From Planctomycetota bacterium (GTDB lineage: Bacteria > Planctomycetota > MHYJ01 > JACQXL01): a stretch of 32,388 bases of DNA. The notes beneath the pieces are model-generated. The model had not been told where the DNA came from. It did no database searches and was given only the letters and a program-made list of their open reading frames with translations. The stretch is from NCBI GenBank assembly GCA_016208805.1, contig JACQXL010000097.1:2780-35167 (forward strand). Direction: 5' to 3'. Shown piece after piece: positions 17,766 through 26,621 of this stretch; position 1 is the first letter of the stretch, and every line of letters begins with the position of its first letter. The translations under genes and the position numbers were made by a program.

Positions 17766-18000
17766 GCTACCATACTCCTACCCCTCCTATACCCTACCCC
17801 CCCACTCCTTTTTATCCTTAAAATCGGTTCAAAACAGCCCAAATAGGGCAGATGTATGCTATAACAACTGATTTGGCAATAGGTTATTAAGAGTGCCAGA
17901 CGAATTTTATTTGCAGGGATTTAGCCGTATTTTCTTGACTTTTAGGGCTTAATATGAAAAAATGGTTTGCGTCGTAAGGTAAATCTCATCTTTCAGAAGG

Positions 18001-18492
18001 GTGTTTTTGATGTCCAGAAGGCATATCTTTATAAAACTAAACGAGTCAGAGTTAAAAGAACTCCAGGAGTTTGCCTCTGAGATGGCCCGCGAAAAGAAGT
18101 TAAATACCAGGCGGAGAGCCAACGCCTTGGCGTGGTCATTCCAGCAGGGTTGGTCGGTTCAACAGATTGCCCGGGATTTAAACCGCACCCCACGCACCAT
18201 CTATAACTGGTTCAAACGGTATAAACAAAAAGGTATTGCCGGATTATATGATAAGCCCAGACCTGCTAAACTCACCAACGTACAAATCATAGAGATGATG
18301 CGGACGAACCACTGGATATATACGGATGACAAGACCTATCAGATGAGATGGAGTTTTCAGAAGATGGCTAAATGGGTGAAAGAGAAATGGGGTATTGAAC
18401 TTTCCGCCGAGCGCATCAGACAGATTATCCGCCGGAAGAATGACGCCCCGTTCTTTTATTTAGAAATAATCAATAACCCGAACCCGCCTTAG
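18001..18492 (+). CDS. HTH-only DNA-binding protein, paralogue of 15668..16126
   Basis: 'WSVQQIARDLNRTPRTIYNWFKRYKQKGIAGLYDKPRPAKLT' and 'FQKMAKWVKEKWGIELSAERIRQIIRRK' align along the length of the first HTH protein; no DDE domain downstream. Confidence 0.8.
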   Translation: MFLMSRRHIFIKLNESELKELQEFASEMAREKKLNTRRRANALAWSFQQGWSVQQIARDLNRTPRTIYNWFKRYKQKGIAGLYDKPRPAKLTNVQIIEMMRTNHWIYTDDKTYQMRWSFQKMAKWVKEKWGIELSAERIRQIIRRKNDAPFFYLEIINNPNPP

Positions 18493-18665
18493 CCCGCATT
18501 ATTCATAAAGTTAGGTCAACGACTACTCTACGAACCCTCCCCGCCCCGCTCTTTGCCCCTACGGGATAAACGAGACAAAGAGCGGGGTCGGGGTGTGGGG
18601 AATTCAGTTGCTACTTCTCCGCCAGAGGCGGATCTGCCTCATGCATGACATTGGAAAGTATCTAA

Positions 18666-21600
18666 CTACGGGCTGTATTGTATCATGTCCACCCAGCCGC
18701 AGTCGGAGCCGCTACCGCCGGCGCCGTCCTTTACATATTTCCATTTAAGCGTCTTAGCGCCGCTAATAGAGAAAGGTCCGGCCTGTTGCCAACCAACCTC
18801 GCCACTTATGAAAGTCTGCTCGGTATTGCCTATCCAGAATTCTAAATAGTCAGTAGATGCTGACGAGACCTTCCACCAGAAGGTAACCGAGCCGCCGCTA
18901 ACGTCGGTGGTCATCTCAGAGAACTGACTATCAGCAATAGCACCGCTCTGGGCCGCATCGCCACCTGAATAGGAAGTAGTGGTCTGACCAAACCACACCG
19001 CATCACCGGAGGTATTCCAGGTCAGCGATGTGTTGTCAACGGCCTCGCCCAAAGATAAACTGGTTGGCGTGAATTCCACCTTATCCACCCAGCCGCAGTC
19101 GGAGCCGGTGCTTACAGAACCATCTTTGTCGTATTCCCATTTAACCGTATGACTGCCTGCGGTGATAGAGTAAGTCTTTTGCGCCCAGGATGTTGAGCCG
19201 CTTATTTTGCCGGATTGTTCTACACTATCTATGTAGAATTTCAGATAATCAAAACTGGATTCTGATGATACTTTCCACCAGAATGAAAGGTTACCGGGTC
19301 CGGTAACGGTAGTCTGGAGGTAGGTGGATTGGCTGTCAGCAATATCGCCGCTCTGGGCGGCATCGCCGCCAAAATAAGAAGTCCCTGTTTGTCCGAACCA
19401 GTTGGCATTACCGCCGGTTGACCAGGTCAGCGATGTATTATCCACGGCTTCATCCAGGGCCACAATCTGGAGCGGCGCGTATTCTATCAAATCCACCCAA
19501 CCGCAGTCATCATAACTGACGCCTGATGAGTTTTTAGTATATGTCCATCTGACCGTGTGACTGCCGGAGGCGATGTTATAAGTCTTCTGCGCCCAGGCCG
19601 AACTGCCGGAGATACTGTTTTGAGAGACGCCATCTATGTAAAAATAGAGATAGTCGCTGGACGATGACGATACCTTCCACCAGAAGGTCAGGGTGCCCGG
19701 CCCGGTAAAGGTGGTCTCAAAATAAGAGGACTGTGAGTGGTTGATATAGCCGCTCCGGGCGGCATCGCCGCCGGAGTAAGAAGTCAGGGCCTGGCCAAAC
19801 CAGTTGGCGCTGCCGCCGCTGGTCCAGGTCGGGGTGATATTATCCACGGCCTCGGCGATGGTTATATCCGCCACCGGCGTAAATTCCACCTTGTCCACCC
19901 AGCCGCAGTCAGAACCGGTGGTGGATGATGAATCCTTTGCGTATTCCCATTTAACCGTATGACTGCCGGCCGGGATGGGATAGATTTTCTGGACCCAGCC
20001 ACCGCCGGTGCCGTATATCTGTGCGACTTGCCCGCCATCTACATAAAAACTTAAATAATCACCAGACAGCGATGATACTTGCCAATAGTAAGAGAGCGTG
20101 CCCGGACCGGTAACGGTGGTCTGGAGATAGGTGCTCTGGCTATCAAGAATACCGCCGCTCCGGGCCGCATCGTTATCATAAGCGCCAGCGGTGCCCGTCT
20201 CCTTGAACCAGTTAGCACTGCCGCCGGTGGAGAAAGTTAAATTGAAGTTGTCCACCGCTTCCTGTAGAGGGCTTGATTGCGGCACGGCTGAAACCTCGTT
20301 AGAATAGTCGCTATTCCCCAAGACGCTATCATAAGCCCTGACACGCCAGGAATAGGTTGTGCCGCTGATCAGGTCGTAATTAGTAAAAGAGATGGTATCT
20401 GGAGTAGGGATATCCGCTATTTCAGAATAAGTTCCAGTGGTCTTGCGTTCTATCTTATAGCCGTCTTCAACACCGGAGTTATCGGTCCAGTTTAACGTTA
20501 CGGCCGTAGACGAAATAACATTGGCGATTAAAGAGGTCGGTGTTTTGGGGAATGTAATAGTTGATTCCGCATTGGAATACAAGGAATAAGAAGTGCCGTC
20601 ATATGCCCGGACTCTGTAATAATATGTGGTCTCGCCTGTCAGGCCGGTATTGGCATAGGTCGCGGTGGGGGTGATGACCGTGGCAATCTCGGCATAGCTG
20701 CCGGTGGTCTTGCGTTCTATCTTAACACTGGTCGCATTAGTAGAAATATTGGTCCAGGTTAGGGTCGCCTGTGATGAGGCAATCGCCGTAGCCGTCAACG
20801 AAGTCGGCGCATTTAGTATTACGGCTGATACCTCGTTGGAATAAAGCGAGTTAGCCGTGCCTTTATACGCCCTGACCCGGTAAGAATAAGGCGTCTCGGC
20901 GGCGACATCGGTATCGGTATAAACGGTAATCCCGGCCAGGGTTGTCCCGAGTTCTCCACCATTACGTTCTACCCGGAAGCCGTCTTCCGTAGATGATTTA
21001 TCAGCCCAGTTGATGGTGATATAGGTGGTAGAGATAACGCTGACGGCTAAAGAAACCGGTGCGCCGGGTAATGTGGTATCCGACGCCTCGGTTGACCAGG
21101 GGCTTTGAACCGTGGCGTTGTACGCCAGGACCCGGTAATAATAAACCGTTCCCTCGTTTAATCCGTACGTGTCTGCATATGATTGGCTATTGGCTGAAAG
21201 TATCGCAATCATCCCATAGGCGCCTGTGTCTTTGCGTTCTAACCGGAAATAGGTCTCGTAATTAGTATTGTCAACCCAGGTCAGATTAACCGTGCTGGAC
21301 GAAACCGCCGTGGCGCTTAATGAAGACGGGGCGCCAAGTAACGTTATCGTTGAAACCTCATCGGAATAAGCCGAGTTATTATTGGTATTATAGGCGCAGA
21401 CGCGATAGTAATAAGTGGTGTATTCTAACAGCCCTGAGGTGTTGGAATATGAGACGCTGTTGCCGTCCGCCAGGTCAACAATCTGGCTCCATACCCCAGC
21501 CGTCCCTTGTTTCCGTTCTATTCTATAGCCGGTTGCAACAGGGGAATTATCAAGCCAGGTCAGGTTAACCTGCGTTGGGGATATTGCCGTGGCGCTTAAA

Positions 21601-23141
21601 GAGGATGGCGTATTGATAGTTGTGACCGTAATCGGCGCGGAATAATTACTATTACCCCAGACGCTATTATAAGCCATCATACGATAGGAATAAGTTGCCT
21701 CTGCTGTTAAACCGCTATCATTGTATACGACCGTATTAGCCGGGACCGTATTAGTCAGCACACCATCACGTTCTATCTTGAATAACTCTTCTGCGCCGGA
21801 GGTATCTACCCAGCCAAGGTTAATCTGGGTGGGCGAAACTACCGTGGCGGTCAACGATGCCGGCGCATTAAGCGGTGTGGTAATTACGGTTGATTCCGGC
21901 GAATACGAACTGTTGCCGCTGGCATTAGACGCCCTGACCCGATAATAATATGCAGTTCCGTCAGTAACACCGGTATTAGAAGTAGTTGTAATATTAGCGC
22001 CAATTAGTAGAACCTGCGCATAACTACCACCTGCTCCTGCTTTACGTTCTATCTTGAAACCAGTCTCAAGATTGGAATTATCATCCCATTCAAGGTCTAT
22101 CTGGGATGACGAGATAACCGTGGTCGTGATGGCCGTGGGCGGATTGAGCGTGGTGACTGGAACCTCATTAGAATAGGTGCTGTCGCCTAACCCGGCATTA
22201 TACGCCCTGACCTGATAATAATAAGTGGTTTCCGTGGTTAATCCTGTATTGGCATACGAAGTAATATCAGCGCCGGTCGTATCAATCTGGGCGTAGGCGC
22301 CGCTGTCTTTGCGCTCTATCTTGAATCCGGCCTCGTTGGATGAGTTATCCGTCCAGGCCAGATTGGTCTGGGTGGATGAGACCGTGCTGGCTATCAGGCC
22401 GGTCGGCGCATTGACCGCGATTGACAGCGATGCCTCGTTGGAATAATTGCTGTCACCGGTAGCATTATACGCCCGCACCTGATAGTAATAGGTCATACCG
22501 TCTATGACCGTGGTATCGGAATAGGTGACGGTATTGTCGGTGGAGATCCCGCCACTTATGGCGGGAGTCGGGACAATGGTAATCTGGGCGTAAGCAGGGT
22601 TCTCATTGGACTTGCGTTCTATCTTATAACCGTCTTCTGAATTAGAGTTATCGGTCCAGCCCAGGTCAAGCCGGAAGGATGAAACCGGCAAGATATTCAG
22701 CGCGGACGGCGCATTAAATACTGTGGTAGCCGATGCCTCGCCTGAATAGACGACCTTATTAGTGTCATTATAGGCGTATATCCGGTAATAATAAACCGTG
22801 CCGTCGGTCAGGCCGGTATCGGAATAATAGGCGGTATCAGACGGAACCGTGGCCAGATACTGGTAACTGCCGGTGCCGGTTTTACGTTCTATATTAAACC
22901 CTTTTTCCACCCGGGAATTATCGGTCCAGGACAGGTCAACCTGTGATGCAGAAACCGTAGTGGCGCTCAGACCGGTCGGCGCAATCGGCACACCGCTGCT
23001 ACCGCTGGTAGATTTCGAGGTCAGCCCGTAATCAGCGCAGAGCCCGCCATAACCAAGCGCAATCATACCCGCAAACAGAATGAAGACGCTGAGTTTTATC
23101 CATCTTGCAGTGAGCGAAGCGAACCTGTTATAACGGCGCAT
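18666..23141 (-). CDS. Large secreted multi-domain fibronectin type III protein with four C-terminal repeats
   Basis: N-terminal signal-like segment; many FN3 units ('APTGLSATTVSASQVDLSWTDNSRVEKGFNIERKTG...YYYRIYAYN'); four C-terminal 'EAVDNTSLTWSTGGNANWFGQT...GGDAAQSG...LSFWWKVSS...GSDCGWVDKVEFTP' repeats. Confidence 0.92.
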   Translation of the reverse strand: MRRYNRFASLTARWIKLSVFILFAGMIALGYGGLCADYGLTSKSTSGSSGVPIAPTGLSATTVSASQVDLSWTDNSRVEKGFNIERKTGTGSYQYLATVPSDTAYYSDTGLTDGTVYYYRIYAYNDTNKVVYSGEASATTVFNAPSALNILPVSSFRLDLGWTDNSNSEDGYKIERKSNENPAYAQITIVPTPAISGGISTDNTVTYSDTTVIDGMTYYYQVRAYNATGDSNYSNEASLSIAVNAPTGLIASTVSSTQTNLAWTDNSSNEAGFKIERKDSGAYAQIDTTGADITSYANTGLTTETTYYYQVRAYNAGLGDSTYSNEVPVTTLNPPTAITTTVISSSQIDLEWDDNSNLETGFKIERKAGAGGSYAQVLLIGANITTTSNTGVTDGTAYYYRVRASNASGNSSYSPESTVITTPLNAPASLTATVVSPTQINLGWVDTSGAEELFKIERDGVLTNTVPANTVVYNDSGLTAEATYSYRMMAYNSVWGNSNYSAPITVTTINTPSSLSATAISPTQVNLTWLDNSPVATGYRIERKQGTAGVWSQIVDLADGNSVSYSNTSGLLEYTTYYYRVCAYNTNNNSAYSDEVSTITLLGAPSSLSATAVSSSTVNLTWVDNTNYETYFRLERKDTGAYGMIAILSANSQSYADTYGLNEGTVYYYRVLAYNATVQSPWSTEASDTTLPGAPVSLAVSVISTTYITINWADKSSTEDGFRVERNGGELGTTLAGITVYTDTDVAAETPYSYRVRAYKGTANSLYSNEVSAVILNAPTSLTATAIASSQATLTWTNISTNATSVKIERKTTGSYAEIATVITPTATYANTGLTGETTYYYRVRAYDGTSYSLYSNAESTITFPKTPTSLIANVISSTAVTLNWTDNSGVEDGYKIERKTTGTYSEIADIPTPDTISFTNYDLISGTTYSWRVRAYDSVLGNSDYSNEVSAVPQSSPLQEAVDNFNLTFSTGGSANWFKETGTAGAYDNDAARSGGILDSQSTYLQTTVTGPGTLSYYWQVSSLSGDYLSFYVDGGQVAQIYGTGGGWVQKIYPIPAGSHTVKWEYAKDSSSTTGSDCGWVDKVEFTPVADITIAEAVDNITPTWTSGGSANWFGQALTSYSGGDAARSGYINHSQSSYFETTFTGPGTLTFWWKVSSSSSDYLYFYIDGVSQNSISGSSAWAQKTYNIASGSHTVRWTYTKNSSGVSYDDCGWVDLIEYAPLQIVALDEAVDNTSLTWSTGGNANWFGQTGTSYFGGDAAQSGDIADSQSTYLQTTVTGPGNLSFWWKVSSESSFDYLKFYIDSVEQSGKISGSTSWAQKTYSITAGSHTVKWEYDKDGSVSTGSDCGWVDKVEFTPTSLSLGEAVDNTSLTWNTSGDAVWFGQTTTSYSGGDAAQSGAIADSQFSEMTTDVSGGSVTFWWKVSSASTDYLEFWIGNTEQTFISGEVGWQQAGPFSISGAKTLKWKYVKDGAGGSGSDCGWVDMIQYSP

Positions 23142-23200
23142 AATAATTCCTCCCTTTACACTCCCTCATATTAATTATAGTTACGAGTTACGCACTCCCT

Positions 23201-23226
23201 GTCATTCCTGCGTAAGCAGGAATCCA
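23201..23226. repeat. GTCATTCCTGC-type palindromic repeat
   Basis: GTCATTCCTGCGTAAGCAGGAATCCA. Confidence 0.7.
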
Positions 23227-23247
23227 TCCCGACACTTCGTGTCGGGG
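23227..23247. repeat. 21-bp palindrome TCCCGACACTTCGTGTCGGGG
   Basis: Same family as 17412-17432 and 27916-27936. Confidence 0.75.
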
Positions 23248-23257
23248 TTCGTAATTG

Positions 23258-23405
23258 CTGAACTCTTGCGAAATGCCCCTTTTGTCATTCTGAACGAAGT
23301 CCGCCATAGGCGGACGGAGTGAAGAATCTCCGTTTTATGCGGATTTGGGACGAGATTCTTCGCCCTACGGGCTCAGAATGACACTTTTTGGGTGGTTTTA
23401 TTCTA
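23258..23405 (-). repeat. MITE-like dispersed repeat, copy 2 (inverted relative to copy 1)
   Basis: Reverse complement carries ATAAA(A)CCACCCAAAAAGTGTCATTCTGAGCCCGTAGGGCGAAGAATCTCGTCCCAAAYCCGCATAAAACGGAGATTCTTCAC and GTTCAGAATGACAAAAGGGGCATTTCGCAAGAGTTCAG as in 14821..15037. Confidence 0.8.
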
Positions 23406-23429
23406 CTTGTCAAGTCAAAAGTCCAAAAT

Positions 23430-26381
23430 TTATTTGGTCAGGTAAATCTCGTTCGGTGTTTTAATCTTGATGACCGGTGTCTGTTCTTTCTCCATTTCGG
23501 CCGCCTTTTCGGGCACTCTTTTCTCTATATATTTGGCGATTTCTGATGCGCTGACCTTACCGTTCAAATCTGTATCGGCCTGTCCCTGGAGTCCATCAAG
23601 AAGGAAGGTAGTAAACAGGTCGTATTGCGATTCCGGGATTTCCACGACCGGCTGGCCTTTGGCGGATGCCAGAATGACCACACTCCCGTCATCCAGCCCT
23701 TCTTCAAGCCCTGCCGTCATTTCGTCTTTCAATTCCGTCAATTCGGCTGAGTGGCAACAGTCAACCATAAATACTTTATATTTAGAATTAATCCGTTTCC
23801 AGAGCACCCGGAAATCCTGGCATCCGATGGCCGTGCCGGGCAAATTATCCTTGGCTGTATCATACGGGATTAGATAGTAAGCGGTCTTCCCTGTAGGGGT
23901 CTCCGCTGATTTGTCCTGCTCTTCGCCAGACACACCCACATCGCAGTGGCCGGCATAATAACAGATAACAATATCGTGTTCCTTGGCCTTCTCGGCCAGT
24001 TGGTTGACGGCATCTTCTACGCGTTTGCCGGTTGCATCTTTGCCCAACAGCAGAGTAACATTCTCCGGCCTGGCCGGCGTATCCGGGTTACCCGTATAGA
24101 ATTTATAAATCCCCTCTGCATCGGCCTCGGCCCGGGTTAATTCTTTGATATTGATATCCTGGTATTTGCCGATGCCGATTATCAGGACATAAACCTCCTG
24201 TTTTAATCTGGTGACGATTAGCGCCCTGGTCGCCACCAGCCCTTCGTTATCCGTGGCGCTGATTTTTATCTCGTTGTCGCCTGTCTCAAGTGAAATCAGG
24301 CAGGAAAACCTGGCCGCGCCCGTCCGGGCGGTCATTTTAACCTCTATCGGTTTATTGTTAACCAGCACCTGAATATCCTTTATTTCGCCGTCATCCGCGA
24401 CCAGTCCGCTCAGGGTAATCATTTCTTCAGTAGTTTGTTCCATCGTGGTCGTCGGCTGGAGGATGGCGATATCAGGCGGTGCCTTGTGGAAAATCTTTAG
24501 AGTTGATGCGGTTGCAGACGTGCCGGCGGATGATACATCATCCTTCACTGCCGTTGTCTCAATCCAGCCGGATTCATCTTCGGAAATCTTAACTTTATAC
24601 CAAGCACCCTGCCCGACTGCGCCGTTCAGGCGGGCCGCCTGACCGACGGCCTTCAATACTGCGCCTTCCGGTGATTGCGCCAGGGTGGGCATATCGTTTC
24701 CGCACCCGGTCTTGATTGTCGCAGTTTGTCCGGTGATAACAATATCCTTGGACGCCGCGGTTACCTGAAAGTCGGCGCTTGAGTCTATCGGCCATTTTTC
24801 CTGCCAGCCCAGTTTTGCCTTGCCTGCACCGTCTGTTATATTAACGGATAGCTCTAATTCCTGGATTAAAGCATCATCTTTAACCTTGATGGTAAATCTG
24901 GCCGGTTTGGTTGAATCCGGCGCAATATCGCCTACCTCAACCGATTTGCCTGCCTGTGCCCCGTACGGGGCAGACAGGGTCTGCAATTCTATCCCGGCCG
25001 ATGGGTTAACTGAAGTCGTTATTGAGACTTTAGATGCATCTTCATTACCGATGTTCTTTACCGTTACCAGTAAATCAACCGTCTCGCCCTTCTGGATACG
25101 GCCATCGCCGTTACCGGCAGATTTGTCCCGCATAAGTACGGGACTGTCTGCGGACTTGCCTGTGCCGTCGTCAATCATCTGGCAAGAATAGGCAAAGGCC
25201 GGGCCGCCGGTTCCTTTCATCCATAATCGTGCCTCTACGGTGTCGGGTGGATTGTTGTTAAGTTCATCAAAGCCGATAGTTATCGGTATTAACCGGTTAA
25301 GACTGGTTCTGGAAATCGCAAATGATTCCTGGAAGGCGGTCTCTTCGCCGCTCTTGAGTTTCCCGATAAGCACGCGTCTGTTAAATGTCGGTTCATCGCT
25401 TTTGATATTGGCCATCAACCGATAACAATCGCCTTTGCCCCACTTGTTGGAGATGCTCAGTTTCAGTATGGCCGGTTTGTCTTCCTCAGAAGCCCTGCCC
25501 GCCCCGACGGCCGTCGGGACGTAGGCGGGGCCGCTAATCTCCGCCCGGGCCTGCGGGTAGGGCATCAGCCGCGAGATGCCCTTTGACCAATCAACCTTGC
25601 CGTGGGTGATTAAGGCAATGGTTTCTTCCAGGGTCCATTGCGTGGTATACTTTTCGCCGGTGGTTAATTTTATATCCAGGGCAACATTATCGGGGAATTT
25701 CTCCAATCCCAGAATATTACGCGATAGCGCCGCATCTACAGGGATAACACCTTCGGCCTTATCGTTGGTGGCGTCCGGCATCACGGATTTTGGGTCGTCA
25801 TTGACGGTGACGGTAAAGTTGGTTTTACCGACCTTGGGTTCCTGCGGGATTTTGTCCTCCCATATTCCGGCCGGCCGCTCGCCGATAATGGTTTGCGGTT
25901 GGGTAACTGTTCCGGTCACGCCGGCCGCTCCGCCGCCCATCATCAGCGTGAACCCCAGCAGCCGTCCCTGGAGTTTTTTATCGCTCACGGAGGCATATTC
26001 GGTCTCGCCATAGGCGGCGGGGTCCGGCGCCGGGTTGCTCAGGAAATACAGAAGCCCGATGGCGCCGGTTATCCAGCCGCTGTTAGCCAGTGGTTTATAA
26101 CTCTTCACCTGCGAAGTCTTTTCCAGTTTCTCGTATTCACGGATAATATAGGTTATGTTGGGGTCGCGGACCTTAAATTTCAACTGGGGCGTTTCCGGCG
26201 TGGGCTTGAGAGTCGTCTCAATGACAAATGGCTTCTTATCAGACGGCTTCATCGTCCATTGACGGACAAATCCGCCTTTGGTGTAGTCATTCAGCCCCTG
26301 GGGCGGCGAGACGCACGAGGCCAGGCATAACACCGATAAAATCAGGGTCAGCCCTATTGCGGTGGTTCTGGTTCCCATCAT
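23430..26381 (-). CDS. Caspase-like (peptidase C14/p20) lipoprotein with CARDB-like, SH3-like and EF-hand-like segments
   Basis: Lipobox 'LILSVLCLASC'; C-terminal 'VYVLIIGIGKYQD', His motif 'IVICYYAGHCDVG', Cys motif 'KVFMVDCCHSAEL'; SH3b-like 'GAWYKVKISEDESGWIETTAV'; EF-hand-like 'DTDLNGKVSASE'. Confidence 0.88.
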   Translation of the reverse strand: MMGTRTTAIGLTLILSVLCLASCVSPPQGLNDYTKGGFVRQWTMKPSDKKPFVIETTLKPTPETPQLKFKVRDPNITYIIREYEKLEKTSQVKSYKPLANSGWITGAIGLLYFLSNPAPDPAAYGETEYASVSDKKLQGRLLGFTLMMGGGAAGVTGTVTQPQTIIGERPAGIWEDKIPQEPKVGKTNFTVTVNDDPKSVMPDATNDKAEGVIPVDAALSRNILGLEKFPDNVALDIKLTTGEKYTTQWTLEETIALITHGKVDWSKGISRLMPYPQARAEISGPAYVPTAVGAGRASEEDKPAILKLSISNKWGKGDCYRLMANIKSDEPTFNRRVLIGKLKSGEETAFQESFAISRTSLNRLIPITIGFDELNNNPPDTVEARLWMKGTGGPAFAYSCQMIDDGTGKSADSPVLMRDKSAGNGDGRIQKGETVDLLVTVKNIGNEDASKVSITTSVNPSAGIELQTLSAPYGAQAGKSVEVGDIAPDSTKPARFTIKVKDDALIQELELSVNITDGAGKAKLGWQEKWPIDSSADFQVTAASKDIVITGQTATIKTGCGNDMPTLAQSPEGAVLKAVGQAARLNGAVGQGAWYKVKISEDESGWIETTAVKDDVSSAGTSATASTLKIFHKAPPDIAILQPTTTMEQTTEEMITLSGLVADDGEIKDIQVLVNNKPIEVKMTARTGAARFSCLISLETGDNEIKISATDNEGLVATRALIVTRLKQEVYVLIIGIGKYQDINIKELTRAEADAEGIYKFYTGNPDTPARPENVTLLLGKDATGKRVEDAVNQLAEKAKEHDIVICYYAGHCDVGVSGEEQDKSAETPTGKTAYYLIPYDTAKDNLPGTAIGCQDFRVLWKRINSKYKVFMVDCCHSAELTELKDEMTAGLEEGLDDGSVVILASAKGQPVVEIPESQYDLFTTFLLDGLQGQADTDLNGKVSASEIAKYIEKRVPEKAAEMEKEQTPVIKIKTPNEIYLTK
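25122..25160 (-). repeat. 33-39-nt in-frame palindromic element in the caspase-like gene
   Basis: Gene strand GGCAAGTCCGCAGACAGTCCCGTACTTATGCGGGACAAA matches 35/39 positions at 31668..31706. Confidence 0.85.
25494..25531. repeat. Nested palindrome in the caspase-like CDS
   Basis: CCTGCCCGCCCCGACGGCCGTCGGGACGTAGGCGGGG with CCCCGACGGCCGTCGGGA core; encodes 'AYVPTAVGAGRA'. Confidence 0.6.
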
Positions 26382-26407
26382 AATATCATCTCATTCCGCC
26401 TCGGTGG

Positions 26408-26616
26408 GATAACTTGTGTACGCTCGTCCATAACCCGTGGTCTCAAGACCATAACTCGTGGTCTCAAGACCATAACTCGTGGTCTCAAGACCATAACTCG
26501 TGGTCTCAAGACCATAATCCGTGGTCTCAAGACCACAACCCGTGGTATCAAGACCGTAACCCGTAGTCGCAAGACCATAACCCGTAGTCTCAAGACCAGA
26601 ACTCGTGGGCAAGTCC
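26408..26616. repeat. 21-bp tandem repeat array 3 (8 full units plus degenerate ends)
   Basis: Consensus CATAACTCGTGGTCTCAAGAC, exact 21-bp period from 26429; each unit plus its junction holds the palindrome GGTCT-CA-AGACC. Confidence 0.95.
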
Positions 26617-26621
26617 CTATA

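Noticed and set aside
17405-17842. ORFs 17405..17842 and 17409..17708 (minus) encoding repeated 'GIPPIATRDTPYCHKGY'
   Set aside because: Products of reading a 22-bp tandem repeat in frames that happen to lack stops (22 codons = 3 units); no independent coding evidence.
15668-18492. Interpretation of the two HTH ORFs as parts of active IS630 elements
   Set aside because: No DDE domain or ORFB follows either ORF and no TIR/TA-bounded element was recognised; both end at the same domain boundary.
24820-26330. Long plus-strand ORFs opposite the caspase-like gene (24820..25191, 25576..26013, 25893..26330)
   Set aside because: Antisense shadows of a strongly supported minus-strand CDS; no recognisable domain.
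26378-26612. ORFs encoding 'GLETTSY' / 'VLRPRVM' heptad repeats
   Set aside because: Translation of the 21-bp tandem array; two frames open simultaneously as expected of a repeat.
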